Shown here piece by piece: positions 8,511 through 14,892 of a stretch of 14,892 nt of DNA. Below the pieces are notes generated by a model, which did not search any database, was not told the origin of the DNA, and saw only the letters and a list, made by a program, of their open reading frames with translations. Both the position numbers and the translations under genes were made by a program. Source of the stretch: an uncultured Lachnospiraceae bacterium (GTDB lineage: Bacteria > Bacillota > Clostridia > Lachnospirales > Lachnospiraceae); contig CAMTBF010000026.1 in assembly GCA_947068385.1 (NCBI GenBank), positions 1 through 14,892 on the forward strand, given 5' to 3'. Every line of letters begins with the position of its first letter. Within the stretch, counting starts at the first letter, position 1.

Positions 8511-8517
8511 CACCTCC
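8511..8517 (-). promoter_or_regulatory. Ribosome binding site that fixes the pruA start
   Basis: The - strand reads GGAGGTG here, a near-perfect Shine-Dalgarno sequence 9 bases before ATG 8501. The GTG at 8513 that would extend the frame by four residues lies inside it, so it can hardly be the initiation codon. Confidence 0.8.
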
Positions 8518-8543
8518 GTATTTTGATAGATTATGGTATTTTC

Positions 8544-8572
8544 AGTATACTATCTGGCTTTTCCAGTGTCAA
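8544..8572 (-). promoter_or_regulatory. Strong sigma-70/sigma-A type promoter of pruA
   Basis: On the - strand TTGACA (8572-8567) is followed after exactly 17 bases by TATACT (8549-8544): a consensus -35, the ideal spacer, and one mismatch in the -10. Transcription should start near 8537, giving a leader of about 36 bases with the GGAGGTG site. A weak GATAG/CTATC inverted repeat (8525-8529 and 8550-8554) flanks the -10 box but is too short to call an operator. Confidence 0.85.
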
Positions 8573-8665
8573 GCTTTCACGGCTTCGCGGCTCTCCTCAT
8601 TCCGCGCCATTCCGCTTCCTTCAACCGTCAGGTGAATTCTTTGCAGGGATTCCCCCTCCGCGTTA

Positions 8666-8694
8666 TTGCGCTCCCCGCCTTCTTGTATTAGGAT
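8666..8694 (+). promoter_or_regulatory. Possible promoter of the HTH-methyltransferase gene
   Basis: TTGCGC (8666-8671), a 17-base spacer and TAGGAT (8689-8694) give four matches in each box. The gap between the divergent genes must hold a + strand promoter, and this is the best candidate I see. It would give a leader of about 40 bases. Confidence 0.4.
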
Positions 8695-8742
8695 AAAAGA
8701 GTCACGATAGCAATGCATCCCACAGGAGAAAGGCGGCAGACA

Positions 8743-9582
8743 ATGGAACATCTAAAAACTGGAGAAGTCATCAGCAAGAGGCGCAGGGAGCTGGGCCTGA
8801 CCCAGAACCAGCTGGCAAAGACCCTGAACATTTCCTTCCAGGCGGTGTCGAAATGGGAGAACAGCACCGCCTACCCGGACATCGAGATGCTGCCTAAGCT
8901 GGCGGCGGCCCTGAACACCACCGTGGACGCCCTGCTGGGCTACCGCAGCGTGGTGACGGACTACGACAAGCGGTATGAGACAGAGGAATATTACTGGGGG
9001 CTCCAGCCCAACCGCATCTGCTACGACATCATGAAGCTCCTTCCCCCCATCAGGCCCTACCGGGTGCTGGACATGGGCTGCGGGGAGGGGAAGGATGCGG
9101 TGTTCCTGGCCAAATGCGGCTACAGCGTCACTGCCTTCGACATCTCGGAGCAGGGCATCGACAAGGCCAAGCGCCTGGCGGAGCACAACGCGGTGGCCGT
9201 AAGGCTTTTCAAGGCCGACATCCTGGACTACCAGCCGGATGACGACTACGATATCATCTTCAGCAGCGGCATGCTCCACTTCATCCCGAAGCCCCGCAGG
9301 CAGGAGCTCTGCGTCAGCTGTAAGGCCCATACCAGGGAGGGAGGGTTCAACGCGTTGAACGTCTTCGTCCGAAAGCCCTTCATCACCCGGGCCTGGGACA
9401 GCACCAGGGACGAAAAGCTGCGGCACCCCTGGCTTTCCGGGGAGCTGTTCGGCTATTACCACGACTGGCTGTTCCACACCTGCAGGGAGGAGGTCTTCGA
9501 CTGCAACAGCGGCGGCGTGCCCCATAAGCACTGCATGGACACCCTGATCGCCCAGAAGCTGGAAGCGGGGGCACAACTGTAG
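8743..9582 (+). CDS. XRE-type helix-turn-helix fused to a TehB-like SAM methyltransferase
   Basis: A 279-residue protein with two parts. Residues 6-67 form a Cro/CI-type (XRE) DNA-binding domain: ISKRRRELGLTQNQLAKTL, then the recognition-helix region SFQAVSKWENSTAYPD and the end LNTTVDALLG. From about 80 a class I methyltransferase follows, with SAM motif I VLDMGCGEGKDAVFLA (108-123), the acidic Asp133 ending the next strand, and motif IV region DIIFSSGMLHFI (170-181). The segment RRQELCVSCKAHTREGGFN and the order of motifs resemble tellurite-resistance methyltransferase TehB. It may sense or detoxify a small thiol or oxyanion and control its own gene, but the substrate and DNA target are unknown. 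ATG 8743 is preferred, with AGGAG (8724-8728) and AAAGG (8729-8733) upstream; ATG 8713 would add ten residues ahead of the ribosome sites. The gene is divergent from pruA and ends in a terminator. Confidence 0.88.
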   Translation: MEHLKTGEVISKRRRELGLTQNQLAKTLNISFQAVSKWENSTAYPDIEMLPKLAAALNTTVDALLGYRSVVTDYDKRYETEEYYWGLQPNRICYDIMKLLPPIRPYRVLDMGCGEGKDAVFLAKCGYSVTAFDISEQGIDKAKRLAEHNAVAVRLFKADILDYQPDDDYDIIFSSGMLHFIPKPRRQELCVSCKAHTREGGFNALNVFVRKPFITRAWDSTRDEKLRHPWLSGELFGYYHDWLFHTCREEVFDCNSGGVPHKHCMDTLIAQKLEAGAQL

Positions 9583-9588
9583 ACACAG

Positions 9589-9631
9589 AAATCCCCTCTC
9601 CGCCGGAAACCCCGGCAGGGAGGGGATTTTT
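9589..9631. terminator. Hairpin terminator, probably bidirectional
   Basis: AAATCCCCTC (9589-9598) pairs with GAGGGGATTT (9620-9629), and GCCGG (9602-9606) pairs with CCGGC (9612-9616) inside. T's at 9627-9631 make a U-tract for the + strand methyltransferase transcript. The opposite direction has A/T at the stem base and a weaker tail, and would serve the kinase gene whose stop is 14 bases away. Confidence 0.85.
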
Positions 9632-9644
9632 CATGCTTTATGCT

Positions 9645-12600
9645 TCATCCTAAATACTTGCCCAGGATCTTCAGGAACAGTTCGATGTCGATCGGCTTCG
9701 CCACATGGGCGTTCATGCCGTTCTTCAGGGCGTTCTCCTTGTCCTCCTCCATGGCGTTGGCCGTCATGGCGATGATGGGCAGGGTCTTCACGTCCTGCCT
9801 GGGCAGGGCCCGGATGGTCCTGGTGGCCTCGTAGCCGTCCATCACGGGCATCTGCACGTCCATGAGGACGGCATCGTAATAATGCTCCCCGGACTGGCGG
9901 ACCATGTCCACCGCATCCGTGCCGTCCGGCGCGGACTCCACCTCGAAGCCGGTCTCCGTCAGGATGGCCTCCGCGATCTCCCGGTTCAGCTCATTGTCCT
10001 CCACCAGGAGGATGCGCTTGCCGGAGAAATCCGCCTCTGTCCAGGAAGCGGGTTCCCCTTCCTTTTCGATGAGATGGTTGGCGGCCAGCAGGGCGGCCTT
10101 CAAGTCGGACATGAACAGCGGCTTGGCGCAGAAGGCGGTGACCCCTGCCTGCTTGGCCTCCTCCTCGATGTCCGTCCAGTCGTAGGCGGTGAGGATGATG
10201 ATGGGGGCTTCGCGGCCGATGGCCTCGCGGATGCGCCTGCAGGTCTCCAGCCCGCTCATCTCCGGCATCTGCCAGTCGATGATATAGGTGTGGTAGGAAT
10301 CCCCCTCATTGTAGGCGCTCTTCGCCCGATAGACCGCCTCCTTCCCGGAGGTGGTCCATTCCGCCCGCATGCCGATCTGGGCCAGCATCCTGCTCACGCT
10401 CTCGCAGCTGTCGCAGTCATCGTCCACCACGATGGCCCGAAGCCCCTCCAGCTCCTTGATCTGGGCCGCGTTCCGCTCGGTATCCTGGAGCTTTAGGCTC
10501 AGCTCCACCCTGAACTCGCTGCCCTGCCCCTTCTCGCTCTGGACGGTGATGGTGCCGCCCATCATCTCCACGATGTTCTTGGTGATGGCCATGCCTAAGC
10601 CCGTGCCCTGGATGCCGGTCTTGGTGGTGCTGGCCTCCCGCTCAAAGGGCTCGAAGATATGCTCCACGAAGTCCGGCGCCATGCCGATGCCATTGTCCTT
10701 GACGATGAAGACGTAGTCGCCCCTGCCCCGGTGGAAGGTGGACTGCTGCTGGATGCGGAAGCTCACGGTGCCTCCCGCGGGGGTGTACTTCACCGCATTG
10801 CTCAAGAGGTTCACGAAGACCTGGCTCAGCTTCAGGGGATCGGCGATCACGTCCTCGTTGTTCACGTTGAAGGTATCGATGAACAGGTCCAGCTGCTTGG
10901 CCGTCACCTGGGGCTGTATGATGTTCACCAGGTTGTGGGTCAGCTCGGAGATGTTGCACTCCTGCTCCTTGATCTGCACCTTTCCGCTCTCGATGCGGCT
11001 CATGTCCAGGATATCGTTGATCAGGCTCAGGAGGTGGTTGCTGGAGGAGAGCACCTTCTGCAGGCAGTCCCTCACCTGATCCCGGTTGTCGATATGGCTG
11101 GCCGCGATGGTGGCGAAGCCGATGATGGCGTTCATGGGGGTGCGGATGTCGTGGGACATATTGGAGAGGAAGGTGGTCTTGGCCTGGTTGGCCCTCTGGG
11201 CCTGCATCAGGGCGTCCTGCAGGGCGCGGGTCTGCTCCCGCTGCTTCTGCACCTGGGCGGTGATGTCCTTGGACACCACCATGACCATGATGTCCCCCGT
11301 GGCGCCCTCCCGGTTCATGATGAAGGACTGGCGCACGCACATGGGCTGCCTGGCCTCGCCAAAGCCCCAGTAATCCAGGTTGACGTCCATCTCACCCTGC
11401 TCGAAGCGCTGCCGCAGATGCTCTAAACTGACCACGGCCCCGTACTCCTCCAGGGATTCCTCCATGATGAAGGACTTCCAGCCCTCGAAGCATGCGGAGG
11501 CGGTGCAGGGGGCCGCCAGGCCGATCCTTTCCAGCAGGGAGACCTGCCGCCCGCCTACGGAGATGGTGATGTCCTGCTCGATGAGGTCGCGGCTGAGGTT
11601 GAACTCGAAGGTGCAGAAGGCCGTGGAGGTGATGGCTATCCGGTACTGCCGCTCCTTGCGGTTCATGACGGACAGCGCCTTCTGGCTCTGGAGCTCCCGC
11701 TGCTTCAGCTCCGTGATGTTCTGGCGGACGAACAGGATCCGGACGGCCCGCCCGGCCTCCCGCTGGAGGCGCACCGCTATCAGATGCTCCCAGTCCTCTT
11801 TCCCGTTCCGGGAGACATGGCATTCGTAGGTGAAGGTGTCCTGCTCCGAGAGGGCCTTTGCGATGGCTTCGGGGCTGAAGGCCTGGAGGAACCGTTCCTT
11901 CTCCTCCTCCTCGATGAGGTCCTGGGCATTGGCCCGCATGACGTCATCATAGGAGCCCTCCCTGGCCAGGCTGCTGCTCAGGGGCTGGATGCCGGCCAGG
12001 TAGGAATAGGTGTTGGTCTCCAGGTCCACCGTGAGATATCTGGAGGAAAAGAGGGTGTTCAGGCCGTCCAGCACATAGCCGAACTGGGTGTTCTGCTTTT
12101 CCAGGATCTTCCGCCGCATGCGGCTGTGGAACAGCAGGACGATGATATAGACGACGAACAGGCAGATCAGGATGACCTGCAGCACCATGCCTGCATGGTT
12201 GGCCTCATGGAGCATGGTCTGGGTCACGCTCTGGGGGAACGCCTGGACCAGTATGTACTCGCTGTCCGGTATGCGGAATACGCACAGATTGTCGGACAGG
12301 CTCTCAGGCGGGCACTGGAAGCCCGCGCTCTCGGTGCCGCTTTGGAAAGCCTCCCGCACCGCGTCGGCGGTGCCCGCATCGATGTTGCCGGATTCCAGGA
12401 GCAGATCGGCCAGAGGCCGGTCGCTGTTGCCTGCCACGGAGCTGGCGATGATCCCGCCGTCCTGGCTGCACAGATAGGCGTCCGCCGGTTCGCCGAAGTA
12501 GCTGGCGGTCAGCATGTCCCGGAGGTAATCCTCCGCGAAGTACAGCCCCAGCAGCACGCCGATGATCTCGCCGTCGTGCTCCACGGGGGCGTAGAATACC

Positions 12601-13040
12601 GTCATCATCTGGTCGGTGATCCTGGACCGGAGCACCTCCATGCCGCTCTTCCCCTGCATCCCGTTCAGGAAATAGTTCCGGTCCCGGCTGTCGTTGGTCT
12701 GCCCGTCGGAGGCCGTATTGAGGCCTTGGGCATTGGTGAAGCGGATGGCGTCGAAGGAGGCGTGCTCCTCCATCCCCCGGAGCAGCTCCGGGGTGATCTC
12801 CGGCCGGTCCTGGCTGATGCCCAGCAGATAGGCGTAGTTGCGCATCCGGAGCTGGGCGCTGTGGAACTCGCCCTTGATCCGCCTGGCCGTCTGGTCGGCG
12901 GAATCCATGGCGTAATTCAGGTTCTGCTTCTCGATTCGGAGCCTGTTGGTAGTGGAATACCATTGGAACAGCAGACTGATCCCCACCAGCAGGATGCAGA
13001 TATATACGATGTTCTTCCAGTTCTTTTTCGGTAAATGCAT
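9645..13040 (-). CDS. Membrane hybrid sensor histidine kinase with two receiver domains
   Basis: A 1131-residue hybrid kinase. TM1 (about 11-25) and TM2 (about 286-304) bracket an extracellular sensor of Cache type, including RDRNYFLNGMQGKSG and FYAPVEHDGEIIGVLLGLYF. Then comes a cytoplasmic region of about 300 residues that looks like two divergent PAS-type modules. HisKA follows with SHDIRTPMNAI (His630), then the ATPase with NLLSNAVKYTP (about 743), DNGIGM (about 780) and GTGLGM (about 810). Receiver 1 (about 867-985) has phospho-acceptor Asp922 in IIDWQMPEMSG; receiver 2 (about 1008-1128) has Asp1061 in LMDVQMPVMDG. No HPt or DNA-binding domain is present, so output must go through a separate phosphotransfer protein or an atypical route. 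The start is ATG 13040: AGGAGA (13051-13046) precedes it, and the promoter -10 box overlaps the upstream in-frame ATG at 13103, ruling that one out. The ligand is unknown. Divergent transcription from the amylosucrase gene hints at, but does not prove, a sugar-related role. Confidence 0.93.
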   Translation of the reverse strand: MHLPKKNWKNIVYICILLVGISLLFQWYSTTNRLRIEKQNLNYAMDSADQTARRIKGEFHSAQLRMRNYAYLLGISQDRPEITPELLRGMEEHASFDAIRFTNAQGLNTASDGQTNDSRDRNYFLNGMQGKSGMEVLRSRITDQMMTVFYAPVEHDGEIIGVLLGLYFAEDYLRDMLTASYFGEPADAYLCSQDGGIIASSVAGNSDRPLADLLLESGNIDAGTADAVREAFQSGTESAGFQCPPESLSDNLCVFRIPDSEYILVQAFPQSVTQTMLHEANHAGMVLQVILICLFVVYIIVLLFHSRMRRKILEKQNTQFGYVLDGLNTLFSSRYLTVDLETNTYSYLAGIQPLSSSLAREGSYDDVMRANAQDLIEEEEKERFLQAFSPEAIAKALSEQDTFTYECHVSRNGKEDWEHLIAVRLQREAGRAVRILFVRQNITELKQRELQSQKALSVMNRKERQYRIAITSTAFCTFEFNLSRDLIEQDITISVGGRQVSLLERIGLAAPCTASACFEGWKSFIMEESLEEYGAVVSLEHLRQRFEQGEMDVNLDYWGFGEARQPMCVRQSFIMNREGATGDIMVMVVSKDITAQVQKQREQTRALQDALMQAQRANQAKTTFLSNMSHDIRTPMNAIIGFATIAASHIDNRDQVRDCLQKVLSSSNHLLSLINDILDMSRIESGKVQIKEQECNISELTHNLVNIIQPQVTAKQLDLFIDTFNVNNEDVIADPLKLSQVFVNLLSNAVKYTPAGGTVSFRIQQQSTFHRGRGDYVFIVKDNGIGMAPDFVEHIFEPFEREASTTKTGIQGTGLGMAITKNIVEMMGGTITVQSEKGQGSEFRVELSLKLQDTERNAAQIKELEGLRAIVVDDDCDSCESVSRMLAQIGMRAEWTTSGKEAVYRAKSAYNEGDSYHTYIIDWQMPEMSGLETCRRIREAIGREAPIIILTAYDWTDIEEEAKQAGVTAFCAKPLFMSDLKAALLAANHLIEKEGEPASWTEADFSGKRILLVEDNELNREIAEAILTETGFEVESAPDGTDAVDMVRQSGEHYYDAVLMDVQMPVMDGYEATRTIRALPRQDVKTLPIIAMTANAMEEDKENALKNGMNAHVAKPIDIELFLKILGKYLG

Positions 13041-13045
13041 AAGAC

Positions 13046-13051
13046 TCTCCT
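13046..13051 (-). promoter_or_regulatory. Ribosome binding site that fixes the kinase start
   Basis: The - strand reads AGGAGA, five bases before ATG 13040, which opens MHLPKKNWKN directly before the first membrane helix. Longer in-frame starts (13103, 13196) lie at or upstream of the promoter. Confidence 0.75.
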
Positions 13052-13101
13052 CTGTCCGCCATGGCATTTCTGCCGGATTTCTGATAATAATCTGTTTTTC
13101 C

Positions 13102-13130
13102 ATTATACCACCTGTACGGCGATTTTTGAA
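13102..13130 (-). promoter_or_regulatory. Promoter of the hybrid kinase gene (extended -10)
   Basis: On the - strand TTCAAA (13130-13125), a 17-base spacer and a perfect TATAAT (13107-13102) preceded by TGG, an extended -10. The start point would be near 13095, giving a leader of about 55 bases before ATG 13040. Confidence 0.7.
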
Positions 13131-13149
13131 GATATATTTTTTGCCAGTC

Positions 13150-13178
13150 TTTACGGATTCCGAATAATGAGGTATACT
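13150..13178 (+). promoter_or_regulatory. Promoter of the LacI-remnant/amylosucrase gene
   Basis: TTTACG (13150-13155), a 17-base spacer and TATACT (13173-13178). The start point would be near 13185 and the leader about 60 bases. The -35 boxes of this and the divergent kinase promoter are only 19 bases apart, so regulators bound here could affect both. Confidence 0.65.
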
Positions 13179-13191
13179 GGGGGAAAGAAAT

Positions 13192-13205
13192 GACAACCGC
13201 TTGTC
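13192..13205 (+). promoter_or_regulatory. LacI-family operator candidate
   Basis: GACAACCGCTTGTC is a palindrome apart from one central pair of positions. It carries the AAnCGnTT core typical of LacI/GalR family operators (compare the cre core). It lies at about +8 to +21 of the predicted transcript, where a bound repressor would block initiation or elongation. It precedes a gene that begins with a LacI helix-turn-helix, consistent with an autoregulatory site of the lost repressor. Function is inferred. Confidence 0.6.
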
Positions 13206-13243
13206 CCATAGAAGGGCGGCAATGTGGAAAAGGGAGTGATGAA

Positions 13244-13315
13244 ATGGCTATGTTGAAGGATGTGGCGAGGGAATCGGGGCTTACGGTAGGCACGGAGTCC
13301 CGGGTGCTGGACAAT
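13244..13315 (+). pseudogene. Remnant of a LacI-family repressor gene (first ~24 codons)
   Basis: The first residues after ATG 13244 include KDVARESGLTVGTESRVL. This matches the N-terminal helix-turn-helix of LacI-family repressors, whose usual form is LKDVAKESGLTVGTVSRVLNN. Similarity stops at about Asn24, and the amylosucrase N-terminal domain follows in frame. A Glu stands where the second helix normally has Val (GTVSRVL), so even the remaining helix is no longer ideal. The hinge helix and sugar-binding domain are gone. Confidence 0.75.
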
Positions 13316-14892
13316 ACTTTTGAGGAACGGCTGGCAAGGCATCATGACGAGCTGCGCTGGCTCTACATGGAGCTGTACCACAACGGGGACATGTTCGCCG
13401 AGCTGTGCGACAATATGGAGAGATTCTACAGGGAGCGGGACCAGGGGCTGAAGGCCATGGACGCGGAGAGGGAGGACTGCCCGGACTGGTACAAGGGCAA
13501 CGGCCTGCTGGGCATGATGTTCTATATAGACAATTTCGCGGGGAACATGAAGGGCGTGACCGAAAAGCTGGACTATATTGAGCGGTGCGGCGTGAACTAC
13601 ATCCATCTGATGCCCTTCCTGGACACCCCCAAGGGCAGGTCCGACGGGGGGTACGCCGTGTCGGATTTCCGGAAGGTGCAGGAAAATCTGGGATCCATGG
13701 AGGATCTGGAGCGCCTTACGGCCGCCTGCCACAAAAAGGGGATCAATGTGTGCATGGATTTTGTCATGAACCACACCTCGGAGGAGCACGACTGGGCAAG
13801 GCGGGCCCGCCAGGGGGACGGGGAATACATGAGCCGGTATTTTTTCTATGACAATGGGGACATCCCCTCCCGGTACGAGCAGACGGTGCCCCAGGTATTC
13901 CCTACCACGGCCCCGGGGAACTTCACCTGGCTGCCTGACTGCGGCCATTATGTGATGACCACGTTCTATCCCTACCAGTGGGACCTGAACTACCGCAACC
14001 CCAGGGTATTCAATGAAATGATGTACAATTTCCTGTATCTGGCAGGCAGGGGGATTGACATCATCCGCATCGATGCGGTACCCTATATCTGGAAGGAGCT
14101 GGGCACCAGCTGCCGCAACCTCCCCCAGGTGCATACGATTGTGCGCATGATGCGCATGATTGGAGAAATCGTCTGTCCGGGCATCCTGCTGCTGGGGGAG
14201 GTGGTCATGGAGCCGGAGAAGGTGGTGCCCTACTTCGGCACGGTGGAGAAGCCGGAGTGCCATATGCTCTACAATGTGACCACCATGGCAACTACCTGGC
14301 ATACGGTGGCCACCAGGGACGTGAGGCTCTTGAAGCGCCAGCTGGATATCGTGAACTCCCTGCCCAAGGAATACGTGTTCCTGAATTACCTGCGCTGCCA
14401 TGACGACATCGGCTGGGGGCTGGACTATCCCGCCCTGAAGGGGGAGGGCATCGAGGAGCGCTCCCACAAGAAGTACTTAAACGACTATTTCCAGGGCTAC
14501 GCCGGGGACAGCGAGAGCCGGGGGGAGCTCTACAACGCGGATCCCGTGACGGGGGACGCCAGGTTCTGCGGCACCACGGCCTCCATGTGCGGCATTGAGA
14601 AGGCAGGGTTCGAGCAGGATGGGGAGGCCATGGAGAGGGCCATCCGCAAGGATGTGATGCTCCACGCCTACATGTTCATGCAGTCCGGCATCCCGGTGCT
14701 CTACGGCGGGGATGAGATTGCCCAGGTGAATGACTATACCTACAAGGAGAATCCGGACAAGGCGGCGGACTCCAGATACATCCACCGGGGAGCCATGAAC
14801 TGGGAGCTGGCAGGCAACATAGACGACCCCGACACCGTGGAGGGGAAGCTCTTCGGAAGGCTGAAGGCCCTGGAGGAGATCCGGAAGCGGGA
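13244..14892 (+). CDS. Amylosucrase-like GH13 enzyme with LacI-derived N-terminus (3' end beyond window)
   Basis: The visible 549 residues match amylosucrase (GH13 subfamily 4), a transglucosylase that builds alpha-1,4-glucan from sucrose and frees fructose; a sucrose hydrolase of the same subfamily is possible. From residue 26 (FEERLARHHDELRWLY) the helical N-domain is recognisable, then FYIDNFAGNMKGV and the barrel: SDGGYAVSDF (Asp134), DFVMNHTSEEH (His177), IRIDAVPYIWK with nucleophile Asp277, LGEVV with acid/base Glu319, and CHDDIGW with Asp387 and Asp388. Spacing is close to the Neisseria enzyme (286, 328, 393). The sucrose-holding salt-bridge pair corresponding to Asp144/Arg509 is kept (Asp134, Arg511 in DSRYIHR). 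The start has AGGGAG (13231-13236) 7 bases upstream. About 80-90 C-terminal residues should lie outside the window. Residues 1-24 come from a LacI-type repressor; without them the next Met is residue 42, inside the N-domain. No signal peptide: cytoplasmic. Confidence 0.9.
   Translation, partial: MAMLKDVARESGLTVGTESRVLDNTFEERLARHHDELRWLYMELYHNGDMFAELCDNMERFYRERDQGLKAMDAEREDCPDWYKGNGLLGMMFYIDNFAGNMKGVTEKLDYIERCGVNYIHLMPFLDTPKGRSDGGYAVSDFRKVQENLGSMEDLERLTAACHKKGINVCMDFVMNHTSEEHDWARRARQGDGEYMSRYFFYDNGDIPSRYEQTVPQVFPTTAPGNFTWLPDCGHYVMTTFYPYQWDLNYRNPRVFNEMMYNFLYLAGRGIDIIRIDAVPYIWKELGTSCRNLPQVHTIVRMMRMIGEIVCPGILLLGEVVMEPEKVVPYFGTVEKPECHMLYNVTTMATTWHTVATRDVRLLKRQLDIVNSLPKEYVFLNYLRCHDDIGWGLDYPALKGEGIEERSHKKYLNDYFQGYAGDSESRGELYNADPVTGDARFCGTTASMCGIEKAGFEQDGEAMERAIRKDVMLHAYMFMQSGIPVLYGGDEIAQVNDYTYKENPDKAADSRYIHRGAMNWELAGNIDDPDTVEGKLFGRLKALEEIRKR

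Noticed and set aside
8502..8513. GTG start four codons upstream for pruA
   Set aside because: The GTG is part of the GGAGGTG ribosome binding site that serves ATG 8501.
8569..8751. Possible 60-residue gene on the - strand between pruA and the methyltransferase gene
   Set aside because: It overlaps the start of the methyltransferase and the pruA -35 box, has no ribosome site of note and no recognisable sequence.
11784..13034. 416-codon + strand open frame opposite the sensor part of the kinase
   Set aside because: It is Gly/His/Val-rich and featureless, and opposite codons explain it. The kinase's membrane and Cache signatures are in the other strand.
13041..13196. Longer kinase N-terminus starting at 13196 or 13103
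   Set aside because: The first lies upstream of the predicted promoter and the second overlaps its TATAAT box. ATG 13040 has a good AGGAG site and sits directly before the first membrane helix.
13151..14467. Long open frame (438 codons) antisense to the amylosucrase gene
   Set aside because: The + strand protein is a clear amylosucrase over the same bases. The antisense frame is a by-product of GC-rich third positions and has no recognisable domain.
1..14892. Mobile element, CRISPR, tRNA or defence system
   Set aside because: I saw no transposase, integrase, direct-repeat array, tRNA-like fold or known defence gene. All coding space is explained by metabolic and sensory genes.

Overview
The window looks like chromosomal DNA of a GC-rich member of the Clostridia, most likely a Lachnospiraceae-type gut bacterium. 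Shine-Dalgarno sites are strong (GGAGG/AGGAG), promoters are of the vegetative TTGACA/TATAAT kind, and the gene families are ones I associate with that group: an amylosucrase-type GH13 enzyme, a two-domain GH43 protein, an aconitase-family hydratase of about 770 residues, and a large Cache-type hybrid histidine kinase. The family assignment comes from recognising the proteins, not from a database search. There are no RNA genes, insertion sequences, phage genes or CRISPR arrays, and no gene-free stretch exceeds 300 bases.

Left part (1-6840, all + strand): the 3' end of glycogen phosphorylase (glgP); a lipoprotein metallophosphoesterase; an aconitase-family hydratase with all three Fe-S cysteines; a GNAT acetyltransferase; and a cytoplasmic protein with two GH43 beta-propellers, each with a full catalytic triad. 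The run ends at a perfect 14-bp stem terminator. The first ~50 bases do not belong to glgP. In another frame they read as a piece of a LytR-CpsA-Psr protein, so the window edge looks like a chimeric join.

Middle part (6873-9631): a P5C dehydrogenase gene (pruA, - strand) of the long mitochondrial-like type, with an almost ideal promoter (TTGACA, 17-bp spacer, TATACT). Divergent from it is a gene fusing an XRE-type helix-turn-helix to a TehB-like SAM methyltransferase, which ends in a hairpin terminator shared with the convergent kinase gene.

Right part (9645-14892): a 1131-residue hybrid sensor kinase (Cache sensor, PAS-like region, HisKA, HATPase, two receiver domains) on the - strand. Divergent from it is an amylosucrase-like enzyme that runs off the window. 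Its first ~24 residues are not amylosucrase but the N-terminal helix-turn-helix of a LacI-family repressor, fused in frame. A LacI-type palindrome (GACAACCGCTTGTC) still sits just downstream of the gene's promoter. The simplest reading is that a deletion removed most of a lacI-type regulator gene and put the sugar enzyme directly behind the regulator's own promoter, operator, ribosome binding site and start codon. I consider this the most interesting feature of the window.

Functionally the window mixes alpha-glucan and plant-glycan metabolism (glgP, amylosucrase, GH43) with carboxylic and amino acid metabolism (aconitase-family hydratase, P5C dehydrogenase) and sensing. Amylosucrase makes alpha-glucan and fructose from sucrose, and glycogen phosphorylase would degrade such glucan to glucose 1-phosphate, but they are 12 kb apart and nothing shows co-regulation.
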